From the NCBI RefSeq assembly GCF_030403775.1, contig NZ_JAQMWQ010000005.1, positions 124,001 through 188,000 of the forward strand: 64,000 nt of DNA. Reading direction: 5' to 3'. The translations under genes were made by a program, and so were the position numbers. The notes under the pieces were generated by a model. The model did no database searches, was not told the DNA's origin, and saw only the letters and a program-made list of their open reading frames with translations. Positions 54,994 through 64,000 of the stretch are shown here, piece by piece. Numbering within the stretch: the first letter of the stretch is position 1; each line of letters begins with the position of its first letter. The stretch is from Paenibacillus sp. BSR1-1 (GTDB taxonomy: Bacteria > Bacillota > Bacilli > Bacillales > Cytobacillaceae).

Positions 54994-55019
54994 AAGATAT
55001 AACCAATGGGGTGGATAAT

Positions 55020-56108
55020 ATGAGATGGAAAGAGCAATTACTTACGCTGACTCCTTATCAGCCTGGAAGACCAATTGAGTCAGTCAAGAAACAATACAAA
55101 CTAGATAAAATTGTAAAGCTTGCATCAAATGAAAATCCGTTCGGATGCTCTAAAAAGGTGCTTCCGGCGCTTCAATCGATATCTAACAATTTGGCTATAT
55201 ATCCGGATGGTTATGCAGCAAATTTAAGAGAAGAACTTGCTGCATTTTTAGAAGTGGGCGAGAATGAACTGATCTTTGGAAATGGTTCAGATAATATCAT
55301 TCAAATGATTTCAAGAGCCCTGCTGCATCCAAATGCAAGTACGATAATGGCTACGCCGACTTTTTCTCAATATAAGCATAATGCAATTATAGAAGGAGCC
55401 ATTATTAAAGAGATTCCTTTAAAAGACGGTGATCATGATTTAGAAGCAATGCTAGAAGCAATTGATGAACAAACAAATGTCATTTGGGTATGTAGTCCTA
55501 ATAATCCAACTGGTACATATATTCCAGAAAATAAATTAACCTCGTTTTTAGATAGAGTGCCGGATCATATTTTAGTGGTTGTTGATGAAGCTTATTATGA
55601 ATATGTTGATGCTGATGACTATTATGAATCCATAAGTCTGACACGCAAGTACCAAAATGTTATCGTGCTTCGAACTTTTTCAAAAATTTACGGACTTGCT
55701 GCCTTAAGGGTTGGATACGGTGTTGCACATTCATCCATAATTAAGGCACTAGAACCTGCGAGAGAGCCGTTTAACGTTAACACTTTAGGACAATTGGCAG
55801 CGGTAGCTGCAATCAAAGATCAAGAATTTGTTCTGGAATGTAAAGAAAAAAATAGACAAGGCCTTGCTCAATTTTATGCGTTTTGTGATGAAAATAAATT
55901 GAGTTATTATCCATCGCAAACCAACTTTATATTAATCGATTTTAAAGTGGATGGTGACAAGGTTTTTCAATATTTACTAGAAAAAGGGTTTATTACTCGT
56001 TCAGGCAAAGCGTTAGGGTTTCCAACCTCCGTTAGAATTACGGTTGGCCTTCCTGAACAAAATGAAGGGGTACTAAAAGCACTAAGTGATTTTCTGGCTG
56101 AGAATTAA
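55020..56108 (+). CDS. hisC: Histidinol-phosphate/aromatic aminotransferase
   Basis: The PLP enzyme acts in histidine synthesis and, in Bacillus, also transaminates phenylpyruvate and 4-hydroxyphenylpyruvate, which explains its place in the aro cluster. The 362-residue protein has KLASNENPFG at the N-terminus, the WVCSPNNPTGTY segment, DEAYYEY, the PLP lysine in TFSKIYGLA and the RVGYG Arg region. ATG 55020 follows GGGGTGG; the GTG nine bases earlier lies inside that site. Confidence 0.94.
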   Translation: MRWKEQLLTLTPYQPGRPIESVKKQYKLDKIVKLASNENPFGCSKKVLPALQSISNNLAIYPDGYAANLREELAAFLEVGENELIFGNGSDNIIQMISRALLHPNASTIMATPTFSQYKHNAIIEGAIIKEIPLKDGDHDLEAMLEAIDEQTNVIWVCSPNNPTGTYIPENKLTSFLDRVPDHILVVVDEAYYEYVDADDYYESISLTRKYQNVIVLRTFSKIYGLAALRVGYGVAHSSIIKALEPAREPFNVNTLGQLAAVAAIKDQEFVLECKEKNRQGLAQFYAFCDENKLSYYPSQTNFILIDFKVDGDKVFQYLLEKGFITRSGKALGFPTSVRITVGLPEQNEGVLKALSDFLAEN

Positions 56109-56145
56109 CGCTGAACGGCTTTTGGTCTAGGGGGAGGAATTATTT

Positions 56146-57252
56146 TTGAATGGCCGTGTTTTCGTCATTGGATTGGGCCTAATAGGGGGTTCCTTGGCTC
56201 TTTGTATAAAAAAAGAGCATCCACAAGCAACCATTATTGGCTTAGACATCAATAGTGAACAAGCAAGACTTGCCAAAATGCTCGGAGTAATTGATGAAAT
56301 TGCTGCTGATATACAAGATGGGGCCAATGAGGCTAAATTAATTATTATTGCGGCCCCAGTCAATGATACCAAAACCATTATTCAATCACTTTCAAAGCTT
56401 TCACTAAACCCGGATGTGATTGTAACGGATACAGGAAGCACGAAAAGTAAAATTGTCGAAAACGCCTTCAGCTTAAAGGAACAAGGAATTACTTTTATTG
56501 GTGGGCATCCAATGGCCGGTTCACATAAAAGTGGTGTGTCGGCAGCAAAAGAAATTTTATTTGAAAATGCTTTTTACCTATTAACACCCGGGGAGTATGT
56601 TGAAAATTCAAAGGTGATGTTACTTAAAGAGTGGTTAAAGGGGACTAATGCCAAGTTCTTAACCATTACCCCGCAAAATCACGATTACCTTACAGGGATT
56701 GTCAGTCATTTCCCGCATATCATTGCTGCCTCAATCGTCCGCCAAACTGAAAAATTGTCGGAAGCAGACAGCCTGATCCCCCGCCTCGCTGCAGGAGGAT
56801 TTAGAGATATCACCCGCATTGCATCAAGCAGTCCAGAGATGTGGAAAGACATCCTTTTACACAATCGTGAAAATTTAATTGAGCTGTTAAACCATTGGCA
56901 AGACGAAATGGAATGGGTTAAAACGCTATTAGAAAATGAAAATAGCACTGCCATTTATGATTATTTTTACCAAGCAAAACAATTCCGTGATGGACTACCA
57001 ATAAAAGAAAAAGGTGCAATTCCGGCCTTTTATGATTTGTATGTTGACATACCTGATTACCCTGGTATCATTTCCGAAATAACAGGATTTTTAGCAAAAG
57101 AAAAGATCAGCATTACAAACATTCGAATCCTTGAAACACGTGAAGATATAAATGGTGTTCTGGTGATTAGTTTTCAAACGGAAGAGGATCGACATAGGGC
57201 TGAACGTTGTATTCGAGCCTATTCAAGCTACGCCACATCCATCGGTTCCTAA
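56146..57252 (+). CDS. tyrA: Prephenate dehydrogenase
   Basis: It converts prephenate to 4-hydroxyphenylpyruvate for tyrosine. The 368-residue protein has the NAD-binding GLGLIGGSLA (about 9-18), the DTGSTK and GGHPMAGSHKSG motifs (substrate and catalytic His), and a C-terminal ACT domain (about 295-368) for tyrosine feedback. The TTG start follows a GGGGGAGGA site. Confidence 0.95.
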   Translation: MNGRVFVIGLGLIGGSLALCIKKEHPQATIIGLDINSEQARLAKMLGVIDEIAADIQDGANEAKLIIIAAPVNDTKTIIQSLSKLSLNPDVIVTDTGSTKSKIVENAFSLKEQGITFIGGHPMAGSHKSGVSAAKEILFENAFYLLTPGEYVENSKVMLLKEWLKGTNAKFLTITPQNHDYLTGIVSHFPHIIAASIVRQTEKLSEADSLIPRLAAGGFRDITRIASSSPEMWKDILLHNRENLIELLNHWQDEMEWVKTLLENENSTAIYDYFYQAKQFRDGLPIKEKGAIPAFYDLYVDIPDYPGIISEITGFLAKEKISITNIRILETREDINGVLVISFQTEEDRHRAERCIRAYSSYATSIGS

Positions 57253-57278
57253 TTTATATTAATTAAAAAGGTGATTTC

Positions 57279-58568
57279 ATGAAATCAATAACACTTAATA
57301 CGAAACTAAATCGGTTAATTGGTGAAATAACTATCCCTGGAGATAAATCTATCTCCCATCGTTCCGTTATGTTTGGTTCCATCGCACACGGTGAGACAAA
57401 GATTACTAATTTCCTTCCTGGTGAGGATTGTTTAAGTACGATTTCTTGTTTTCGGAAGCTCGGGGTATCCATTGAGGAAGAAGACAACCAGATCCGAATC
57501 AGCGGAAATGGAATTGAGGGGCTAAAAGAGCCAATTGATGTCTTAGACGTAGGGAACTCTGGTACAACCATTCGTTTATTGATGGGAATATTGGCCGGAA
57601 GACCATTTTTCTCATCGCTAGTGGGTGATTCTTCGATTGGGAAACGGCCGATGACAAGGGTTACTGGTCCATTAGCGAAAATGGGGGCTGTGATTGATGG
57701 CCGTAATAGCGGTTCCTATACTCCATTATCCATTCGCGGAGGAAAGTTAAACCCAATTCAGTACGAACTTCCGGTTGCCAGTGCCCAGGTTAAATCTGCC
57801 CTTATTTTAGCTGGTTTACAGGCTGAAGGGATTACTCAAATAATCGAACCTTCTGAAACTAGAGATCATACTGAAAGAATGATTCGGCAATTTGGCGGAG
57901 TGATTGATAAGGAGAATAAAATTATTACGGTTAAAGGCGGTCAAAAGCTGACAGGAGCTACGATTCACGTTCCTGGTGATATTTCCTCTGCAGCGTTCTT
58001 CTTGGTCGCTGGGGCTATTGTACCAGGCAGTGAAATCGTGCTGAAAAATGTAGGATTAAACCCAACTAGAACCGGTATTATTGAGGTTCTTAAAAATATG
58101 GGTGCTGACTTAGAGATTATTTCAGATGAGAGCGACTCCTTTGAACCAGCCGGTGACCTCGTTATAAGAACTTCAAGTCTAAAAGGAACGGTGATTGAAG
58201 GGGATTTAATTCCAAGGCTTATTGATGAAATTCCGATTATTGCCCTATTGGCAACACAAGCTGTAGGGAAAACCATCATAAAAGACGCGGAGGAACTTAA
58301 GGTAAAAGAGACAAACCGTATCGATACCGTTGTCAACGAACTCAAAAAATTAGGTGCATCAATAGAGGCGACAGATGATGGAATGATAATAAACGGTAAA
58401 TCTAATCTACATGGCGGAACCGTCTCCAGCCATGGTGACCATCGCATAGGTATGATGCTGGCAATTGCAGCACTAGTCAGTGATGGTGAGGTATTCCTTG
58501 AAAATCCAGAGGCTATCGCTGTTTCCTACCCCAATTTCTTTGAACATTTAAAAAGCCTGACAAACTAA
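57279..58568 (+). CDS. aroA: EPSP synthase (3-phosphoshikimate 1-carboxyvinyltransferase)
   Basis: Called aroE in B. subtilis. It joins shikimate-3-phosphate and phosphoenolpyruvate. The 429-residue protein has GDKSISHR (about 22-29), [12 protein letters not shown] (about 89-100), [10 protein letters not shown], and the C-terminal KETNRI and GDHRIGMM motifs with the active-site residues. The family is complete. It ends the aro supraoperon and is followed by a short terminator. Confidence 0.96.
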   Translation: MKSITLNTKLNRLIGEITIPGDKSISHRSVMFGSIAHGETKITNFLPGEDCLSTISCFRKLGVSIEEEDNQIRISGNGIEGLKEPIDVLDVGNSGTTIRLLMGILAGRPFFSSLVGDSSIGKRPMTRVTGPLAKMGAVIDGRNSGSYTPLSIRGGKLNPIQYELPVASAQVKSALILAGLQAEGITQIIEPSETRDHTERMIRQFGGVIDKENKIITVKGGQKLTGATIHVPGDISSAAFFLVAGAIVPGSEIVLKNVGLNPTRTGIIEVLKNMGADLEIISDESDSFEPAGDLVIRTSSLKGTVIEGDLIPRLIDEIPIIALLATQAVGKTIIKDAEELKVKETNRIDTVVNELKKLGASIEATDDGMIINGKSNLHGGTVSSHGDHRIGMMLAIAALVSDGEVFLENPEAIAVSYPNFFEHLKSLTN

Positions 58569-58594
58569 AAGCTGCCATTATGGCAGTTTTTTTG
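58567..58594 (+). terminator. Terminator of the aro supraoperon
   Basis: Stem AAAAgCTGCCA / TGGCAGTTTT (one bulged G) with a 3-nt loop and T7, at the aroA stop. Confidence 0.8.
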
Positions 58595-58659
58595 TATGTC
58601 ATAGTTTTGTTAATTTTCGCATAGCTTGTCTTAAGAGAATATTAAAGGGTGGGTGGACA

Positions 58660-59556
58660 ATGTATATCATTGAAAATGCCAATATCCTTAAAGATAAGCG
58701 GTTAACAACCTGTTCACTCATCATTAGGGAAGACCGAATCGAGTCAATACAAAGAAGTTCCAAGCATTATCGTTTGATGAAAATGAATGTTGAACCGTAT
58801 ATCATGACCCCCTCTTATGTTCTGTTAAATTCTAAAATCTCACCTGATATTTCCTTCCGGGATTTGAAAACGATGTTTATCGATCGATTCTTATTAAAAG
58901 GATCCACGGCTCTAATTACATTTGTCCAAGTTAACTTTGAAAATGAACTAATTGAAAGAATCAATGAAATGAAGATGACACTACTCAACAGCCCGCTTGA
59001 CTTTGTCATTGCGGTAAAAATCCCTGTTCGCCTTTTAACCCCGTCATTTATCCGAAAATGCAAAAAAGAAAAAGTACCAGCTATTTTTGTTGAAATAAGA
59101 TGTCCAGAGGAATTAGCCAATATGCCATGGGGATGGATCAGGGAAGCCTTGTTCCCATTCAATAGTCCATTAATTCCAATAATTTCTACTTCAAATAAGA
59201 AGGAAGCTGGCTTCACTTTGTCGAAATGGAAAAGTATCATGGAAAATGAAAAAATTTCCGCTTTTTACGAAGAGCTAAAAGAAGACCTGCCACTTTCAAT
59301 CAATGCATTAAATCATTTAGGACTCTATCCCCATATGGCGAGCCTTATGAATGGCACTGAATTAAGCTATAATTTATATGTAAAGGGAAGAGGAATCATG
59401 AATGTTGATGAACAGAAATTATTTCATTATCATGGTGATAGACTTGTAGTTACAGTTCACAAAGGAAAGGTTGTTCGGTCTGGGGAAAAGGTTTTATTTA
59501 AACCAGGATATGGAGAACATGTAAAAGTGCGAACCCCAGCTTATTTTTCTTTGTAA
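58660..59556 (+). CDS. Amidohydrolase-like protein lacking a visible metal site (298 aa)
   Basis: I do not recognise a characterised homologue. The N-terminus (YIIENANILKDKRLTTCSLIIREDRIESI, residues about 2-33) and the end (LYVKGRGIM..., then GDRLVVTVHKGKVVRSG) look like the composite beta-sandwich of dihydroorotase or amidohydrolase enzymes. The middle could be a barrel. Where those enzymes carry the metal-binding HxH after the N-terminal sheet, this protein has TPSYVLLNSKISPD with no His. It is therefore probably a non-catalytic relative. It precedes ypiA by 24 bases. Confidence 0.6.
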   Translation: MYIIENANILKDKRLTTCSLIIREDRIESIQRSSKHYRLMKMNVEPYIMTPSYVLLNSKISPDISFRDLKTMFIDRFLLKGSTALITFVQVNFENELIERINEMKMTLLNSPLDFVIAVKIPVRLLTPSFIRKCKKEKVPAIFVEIRCPEELANMPWGWIREALFPFNSPLIPIISTSNKKEAGFTLSKWKSIMENEKISAFYEELKEDLPLSINALNHLGLYPHMASLMNGTELSYNLYVKGRGIMNVDEQKLFHYHGDRLVVTVHKGKVVRSGEKVLFKPGYGEHVKVRTPAYFSL

Positions 59557-59580
59557 ATTTAGGGGAAGAGGTAGAAGTCA

Positions 59581-60846
59581 ATGGACAGAGTTAATAAAAT
59601 TATTTCTATGTTAGAAAACGGCCAACATAATGAGGCCTTAAATGAATATAATGTTTTATTACAAAGCGGAATGCCTGATGAAAAATATCTTCTAAGTGAA
59701 GAATTGTATCAGTATGGTTTTCTTGATGAAGCAAAGGCACTTGTTGAGAACCTTTTAGAAATGTACCCTGAGGAGGGTGAACTGCTTGTACTATTAAGTG
59801 AGATTCTAATTGAAGCGGGGGAAGAGGAAGAAGCCATTCTAATTTTGGAAAAAATTTCAGAACATGATGCTAATTTTGGGCAGTCATTACTTTTATTAGC
59901 GGACCTATACCAAGTTCAAGGTTTATATGAGGTCTGTGAAAATAAGCTGCTTAAGGCTAAGGAAATATTGCCTAATGAAATCATTATCGATTTTGCCCTG
60001 GGCGAGCTTTATAGTGAACAGGGCGAAATAAGGCAAGCCATGGCTGCTTATGAAAAAGTTTTAACAGAAGAAAGTGAGATTGCCGGAGTCAATATTCACC
60101 AGAGAATGGCAGACCTGTTAAGTACTTCTGGCCTCTTTGAAGAAGCGTTAGTCTACTATGATAAAGCGCTGGATGAAAAGTTAGAAATTAATACATTATT
60201 TGGCTATGCTTTTACAGCGCTACAGGCAGGTTATAACAGAACTGCCATTGAGAAGTTCAATGAATTAAAAGAACTAGACCCAGAATATCATTCACTTTAC
60301 CTCCATCTTGCCATGGCATATGAGCGGGAAGAAGAGCTTGAAAATAGCATACGTGCAATTAAAGAAGGCATTAAGCAAGACGAATTTAATAAAGAATTAT
60401 TTTTCTACGGAGGAAAAATATCTATTAAGCTTGGAAAGATTGAGGAGGCAGAACAGCTTTTTCGGGAGGCAATAGCCTTAGATCCCGGCTTTACCGAGGC
60501 TGCTCTAACCTTAAATAAGCTTCTATTCCAACAAGAGCGGCATGAGGATGTGCTGGATTTAATTTCAGCCCTTGACATTGCTGAGGATGAAGAACCCCAA
60601 TTTTTATGGGATTCTGCCCTTGCTTTAGAGAAATTAGAGAAATTTTCATCCGCATTAGACAAATATGAAAGTGCATATACTTTTTTTAAGAACAATGAGG
60701 CATTTTTACAAGATTACGGATATTTTTTAGTTGAGGAAGGAAAATCAGACCTCGCTGCCGAAATTTTTAAACAGCTGCTAATTAAGGATCCTACCAATTT
60801 TGAATACCTTGACTTGGTTGAACGTTTAAACGATTTTAAAGATTAA
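59581..60846 (+). CDS. ypiA: TPR-repeat protein YpiA
   Basis: The 421-residue acidic protein is built of about ten tetratricopeptide repeats (for example [60 protein letters not shown]). It should be a protein interaction scaffold in the cytoplasm. It has no enzyme motif. B. subtilis ypiA has the same size and position between aroE and ypiB. Ribosome site GGGGAAGAGG before ATG 59581. Confidence 0.9.
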   Translation: MDRVNKIISMLENGQHNEALNEYNVLLQSGMPDEKYLLSEELYQYGFLDEAKALVENLLEMYPEEGELLVLLSEILIEAGEEEEAILILEKISEHDANFGQSLLLLADLYQVQGLYEVCENKLLKAKEILPNEIIIDFALGELYSEQGEIRQAMAAYEKVLTEESEIAGVNIHQRMADLLSTSGLFEEALVYYDKALDEKLEINTLFGYAFTALQAGYNRTAIEKFNELKELDPEYHSLYLHLAMAYEREEELENSIRAIKEGIKQDEFNKELFFYGGKISIKLGKIEEAEQLFREAIALDPGFTEAALTLNKLLFQQERHEDVLDLISALDIAEDEEPQFLWDSALALEKLEKFSSALDKYESAYTFFKNNEAFLQDYGYFLVEEGKSDLAAEIFKQLLIKDPTNFEYLDLVERLNDFKD

Positions 60847-60878
60847 AAATGCTGATTTTGCAGAGGAGGGAAACTATC

Positions 60879-61445
60879 ATGGCAACCCCTGTTTCTGTCA
60901 ACGAGAAGAAGGACTTTATACGATGGTTTTTAAATCATTATCAACTTAAGAGAAGAGAATGTGTTTGGATTCTAAATTATTTAATGAGCCACGATCAACT
61001 TATGGAAAAGGTTCATTTTGTTGAGCAAGCACAGTATTGTCCACGAGGTTTGATCATGTCTACCCATTGTGTAGATAAAGTACCATTTCGCTTTTATAAG
61101 GAAAATGTCATGACCACTGATGCTGAAAAATCCTTTCATGATATTCGGCTTAACCGGGACGAAGATATTTTTATTCAATTAAACTTCCATGCATCAAATC
61201 AAGCACACCAGTATGCAGCAGTCCTTGAAGAAAATCCATTTGTACCTAAACATCTGCAGGTTAACGAGAAAGATGGAGTAATTGCTGAACAACTGCTGCA
61301 AAACAGTATTGAACGCTTTCAACGCGAAAAACTGCTTCAATTGATTGATGAAGCACTTGATAAACAAGATCGCCAAGCGTTTAAAATGTTAACGGAAAAA
61401 TTAAATAAACTAAATCAAGCTGAACCAAAAGGAAGCCTGCGTTAA
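60879..61445 (+). CDS. ypiB: YpiB, UPF0302 protein
   Basis: The 188-residue protein has the UPF0302 core: [27 protein letters not shown] (about 9-35) and the C-terminal [20 protein letters not shown] helix with the IDEALD pattern of the IDEAL domain. The function is not settled. ATG 60879 follows GAGGAGGG; the frame open 30 bases upstream lacks this. The stop overlaps a terminator. Confidence 0.9.
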   Translation: MATPVSVNEKKDFIRWFLNHYQLKRRECVWILNYLMSHDQLMEKVHFVEQAQYCPRGLIMSTHCVDKVPFRFYKENVMTTDAEKSFHDIRLNRDEDIFIQLNFHASNQAHQYAAVLEENPFVPKHLQVNEKDGVIAEQLLQNSIERFQREKLLQLIDEALDKQDRQAFKMLTEKLNKLNQAEPKGSLR

Positions 61446-61462
61446 AGCAGGCTTCTTTTTTC
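61432..61462 (+). terminator. Terminator of ypiA-ypiB
   Basis: Stem GAAGCCTGC / GCAGGCTTC with a 6-nt loop and T6, overlapping the ypiB stop. Confidence 0.9.
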
Positions 61463-61542
61463 TTTTGCATCTTAATTATTTTATTGTTTTTGGAGAAAAT
61501 GATAATATAGGAATAGTGAATTCTTAAAGGTTGGTGCACACT

Positions 61543-62007
61543 ATGAAATGGATACCTCAAGAGGTAGAGACCTACTTGAATGCGAAAGAGTATGTCGATA
61601 CCGCTGTTGTCCCTTTATATTCGGTTTCAGTTGGGGGGGAAATGAAGCAATCTGCTGCTGCTGCAGAATTTATCACTTTATTAACAAGTCATTTAGAAAG
61701 ACAATTTACGGGAAGAATAGTCTTGTTTCCGCCATTTACATACTTAAAAAATGATAGTACAGAAAAAGTCTTTAATGAACTGCACAATTGGGAGTCCAGT
61801 ATTTTTCAGAGTGAATTTAAACACGTATTTTATATCACCTCTGAAATTGAATGGAGAGAAAGCTCCGAAAAATTAAAGGGATCGTTAATTTGGCTTCCGG
61901 CCATCCCGCTTGAACAGATGAGTGATTCGCAAAAATTAACGATTATCGACAGTCAAGTCAAACAGCTATTAACCCTTTTTACGCAAAAATGGCATGAAAA
62001 TATGTAA
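61543..62007 (+). CDS. ypiF: YpiF, DUF2487 protein
   Basis: The 154-residue soluble protein has the pattern of DUF2487 (MKWIPQEVETYLNAKEYVDTAVVPLYSVSVG at the start, GRIVLFPPFTYL, and FKHVFYITSE). The function is unknown. It always precedes qcrA in Bacillus, as here at 140 bases. ATG 61543 gives the conserved beginning; a TTG twelve bases upstream lies in the ribosome site area. Confidence 0.87.
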   Translation: MKWIPQEVETYLNAKEYVDTAVVPLYSVSVGGEMKQSAAAAEFITLLTSHLERQFTGRIVLFPPFTYLKNDSTEKVFNELHNWESSIFQSEFKHVFYITSEIEWRESSEKLKGSLIWLPAIPLEQMSDSQKLTIIDSQVKQLLTLFTQKWHENM

Positions 62008-62044
62008 AACTATCCAGAATATATGTTTTTAAAATAGTATGATA

Positions 62045-62073
62045 TTGACCTTGCATGCAGATTGATATATCAT
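62045..62073 (+). promoter_or_regulatory. Putative sigma-A promoter of qcrABC
   Basis: TTGACC (62045-62050), 17 bases, TATCAT (62068-62073), 75 bases before qcrA. Confidence 0.5.
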
Positions 62074-62147
62074 TGTTATGTCCTAGTTTTATATGTGTTT
62101 AATTTTTGTCCGCTGGACTTAAATTCGTTAATAGAGGGGGGATAAGC

Positions 62148-62651
62148 ATGAGTAAAGAGCGCGTTTCAAGACGTCAATTCTTAAGCTATACTTTAACAGG
62201 TGTAGGCGGTTTCATGGCAGCTGGAATGTTGATGCCAATGGTAAGATTTGCAGTTGATCCAGTATTGAAGACTGAAGGTGCCGGTAATTTTATTGCAACA
62301 AAGCAAAAGGTTTCTGAAATAACTGATGAACCAGTAAGGGTTGACTTCACCTTCAAGCAAAAGGATGCATGGTATGAGTCTGAAGTAACCAATACTGCTT
62401 GGGTTTATAAGAATGGGGACAAGATTGTTGCCCTATCACCAACTTGTAAACATTTAGGCTGTACGGTTAACTGGAATACAGACAAGGAGCATCCAAACCA
62501 ATTCTTCTGTCCATGCCACTATGGTCGTTACACGAAGGATGGTACAAACATAAAGGGTACACCACCACTTCACCCGCTTGATGTATATCCTTACAAAGAA
62601 AAAGACGGTTTCCTATATCTAGGAAAAGCTGAACCACGGAAGGAGGCGTAA
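62148..62651 (+). CDS. qcrA: Menaquinol:cytochrome c reductase Rieske iron-sulfur subunit
   Basis: The 167-residue protein passes electrons from menaquinol to cytochrome c. It has a twin-arginine-type signal anchor (SRRQFLSYTLTGVGGFMAAG, residues 7-26) and the Rieske [2Fe-2S] ligands: Cys100, His102 (CKHLGC with the disulfide Cys105) and Cys121, His124 (CPCHYG with disulfide Cys123). ATG 62148 follows GAGGGGGG and removes 14 unrelated residues from a longer reading. qcrB starts three bases after the stop. Confidence 0.96.
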   Translation: MSKERVSRRQFLSYTLTGVGGFMAAGMLMPMVRFAVDPVLKTEGAGNFIATKQKVSEITDEPVRVDFTFKQKDAWYESEVTNTAWVYKNGDKIVALSPTCKHLGCTVNWNTDKEHPNQFFCPCHYGRYTKDGTNIKGTPPLHPLDVYPYKEKDGFLYLGKAEPRKEA

Positions 62652-62654
62652 TCA

Positions 62655-63329
62655 TTGTTAAACAAAATTTACGATTGGGTAGATGAACGTTTAGATATTA
62701 CGCCACTGTGGCGCGATATCGCAGACCATGAAGTACCTGAGCATGTTAACCCGGCGCATCATTTTTCAGCGTTTGTTTATTGCTTTGGCGGTCTGACATT
62801 TTTTGTTACTGTTATTCAAATTCTCTCTGGTATGTTTTTAACCATGTATTATGTACCGGATATTAAAAATGCATGGGAGTCCGTTTATTACCTTCAAAAT
62901 GAAGTAGCATTTGGACAAATCGTACGTGGAATGCATCACTGGGGAGCCAGCTTAGTACTTGTAATGATGTTTTTACATACATTGCGCGTGTTTTTCCAAG
63001 GTGCCTATAAAAAGCCGCGTGAGCTTAACTGGGTTGTCGGAGTACTTATTTTCTTCGTAATGCTGGGCTTAGGTTTTACAGGTTACTTATTACCTTGGGA
63101 TATGAAGGCGTTGTTTGCAACAAAAGTAGGTCTGCAAATTGCCGAAGCAACTCCGTTCATTGGTACCTATGTAAAGGTTCTACTAGCTGGACATGAACAT
63201 ATTGTTGGTGCGCAAACGTTAACTCGATTCTTTGCGATTCACGTGTTCTTCCTGCCAGGTGTTCTTTTAGGTCTAATGGGGGCCCACTTCATCATGATTC
63301 GCAGACAAGGTATCTCAGGACCTCTTTAA
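62655..63329 (+). CDS. qcrB: Menaquinol:cytochrome c reductase cytochrome b subunit
   Basis: The 224-residue protein is the N-terminal half of split cytochrome b6, with four membrane helices. Heme-ligating His residues lie in HHWGASLVLVMMFLHTLRVFF (helix B) and RFFAIHVFFLPGVLLGLMGAHF (helix D). The TTG start has AAGGAGGCG upstream. It is located between qcrA and qcrC as in B. subtilis. Confidence 0.96.
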   Translation: MLNKIYDWVDERLDITPLWRDIADHEVPEHVNPAHHFSAFVYCFGGLTFFVTVIQILSGMFLTMYYVPDIKNAWESVYYLQNEVAFGQIVRGMHHWGASLVLVMMFLHTLRVFFQGAYKKPRELNWVVGVLIFFVMLGLGFTGYLLPWDMKALFATKVGLQIAEATPFIGTYVKVLLAGHEHIVGAQTLTRFFAIHVFFLPGVLLGLMGAHFIMIRRQGISGPL

Positions 63330-63390
63330 AACTTATTAGCTGAAATTGTAATTTTATCTTATTATTACGGAAAAAGGAGGGGATTGCTCA

Positions 63391-64000
63391 ATGCATCGCG
63401 GTAAAGGTATGAAGTTCGTTGGTGACTCACGTGTGTTAGCACCTGAAGCACGAAAACCGAAACTTCCAAAAGATTACTCAGAATATCCTGGTAAAACAGA
63501 AGCATTCTGGCCTAACTTCCTTTTGAAAGAATGGATGGTAGGAGCAGTATTTTTAGTTGGTTATCTATGTTTAACCGTTGCTCATCCGGCTCCGCTTGAA
63601 AGGATTGCGGATCCAACCGATACAGGTTATATTCCATTACCAGACTGGTATTTCTTATTTTTGTATCAATTGCTAAAATATACATTTGCTTCCGGACCGT
63701 ACACGGTAATTGGGGCAATGATTATCCCTGGACTTGCTTTTGGAGGATTACTATTAGCTCCGTTCCTTGATCGTGGACCGGAACGCCGCCCATTGAAGCG
63801 TCCAATCGCGACTGGTGCTATGCTTTTGGCGTTAGCTGCTACTGTATATTTAACTTGGGAATCTGTTGCGACACATGACTGGGCTGCTGCAGAACGTCAA
63901 GGTAAAATTGTTGAAAAAGTGGAAATTGATAAGTCTAGCGCTGGGTATAAAATAGCTAGTGCAAATACATGTATCACTTGTCACGGCGATAGTTTTCAAG
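63391..64000 (+). CDS. qcrC: Cytochrome b C-terminal/cytochrome c subunit QcrC (3' end outside window)
   Basis: The frame runs off the window after 203 codons. The first part is the subunit IV-like half of cytochrome b (KYSEYPGKTEAFWPNFLLKEW-type start, the PDWYFLFLYQLLKY quinone-site segment with three helices). From about residue 195 a cytochrome c domain begins, seen by the heme motif CITCH. This fusion is the Bacillus form of the reductase and requires the ResABC machinery for heme attachment. AAAGGAGGGG lies before ATG 63391. Confidence 0.96.
   Translation, partial: MHRGKGMKFVGDSRVLAPEARKPKLPKDYSEYPGKTEAFWPNFLLKEWMVGAVFLVGYLCLTVAHPAPLERIADPTDTGYIPLPDWYFLFLYQLLKYTFASGPYTVIGAMIIPGLAFGGLLLAPFLDRGPERRPLKRPIATGAMLLALAATVYLTWESVATHDWAAAERQGKIVEKVEIDKSSAGYKIASANTCITCHGDSFQ

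Noticed and set aside
57965..58447. 160-codon open frame opposite aroA
   Set aside because: It is a codon-phase shadow of a certain gene, with no ribosome site.

Overview
The window looks like a chromosomal segment of an aerobic, endospore-forming, low-GC Bacillaceae bacterium, broadly Bacillus/Neobacillus-like. Genes are AT-rich with strong GGAGG-type ribosome sites and frequent TTG/GTG starts. Gene order follows the Bacillus subtilis segment from lysA to qcrC almost throughout. Spore genes (yjcZ-type, dacB-spmAB, cotJABC, sleB-ypeB, spoIVA) and the res and qcr respiratory genes support this. Genus-level assignment is inference.

Layout. 1-9.9 kb: end of lysA, a DUF1002 gene, ribT, a DUF309 gene, scpAB, an unrecognised small gene, ypuI, an N-terminally extended superoxide dismutase, dacB-spmA-spmB and rluB. 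10-18 kb: cytochrome c biogenesis resABC, its regulators resDE, and sigX-rsiX behind an ECF-type promoter. 18-20.2 kb: an M23/LysM peptidase, an FMN riboswitch controlling the riboflavin transporter ribU, and ferredoxin. 20.4-28.7 kb: ypbB-recQ-ypbD-ypbE-ypbF, an oppositely oriented cotJABC operon, a CBS-domain protein, ypbG and mecB. 28.8-35.8 kb: gudB, ypdA, ansA, prsW, the germination pair sleB-ypeB, and ypfB. 35.9-44.8 kb: cmk, plsC, ypfD, fni, an IS3-family element, ypzI, yphA, der, gpsA, yphE. 44.8-52.2 kb: yphF, spoIVA, hbs, folE, mtrB, hepS-menG-hepT (menaquinone), ndk. 52.3-58.6 kb: an aromatic amino-acid supraoperon aroC-aroB-aroH-hisC-tyrA-aroA. 58.6-64 kb: an amidohydrolase-like protein without a recognisable metal site, ypiA, ypiB, ypiF, and the menaquinol:cytochrome c reductase genes qcrABC (qcrC runs off the window).

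How the genes work together: HepS/MenG/HepT make menaquinone, which QcrABC oxidises. ResABC assemble the c-type cytochromes needed by QcrC, and ResDE regulate that respiration. The aro supraoperon supplies chorismate to aromatic amino acids and menaquinone. DacB, SpmAB, SpoIVA, CotJ, SleB and YpeB build and later open the spore.

Most of the window is ordinary core genome. The most interesting points are structural. An IS3 element sits exactly in the 4-nt loop of what was a shared fni/ypzI terminator, with the loop as the target duplication. Three copies of one GC-rich palindromic repeat show progressive internal deletion. The aromatic supraoperon lacks the trp block although TRAP (mtrB) is kept. 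ribT is separated from both the rib operon and the FMN riboswitch. I found no CRISPR array, prophage, tRNA, rRNA or clearly new multi-gene system.
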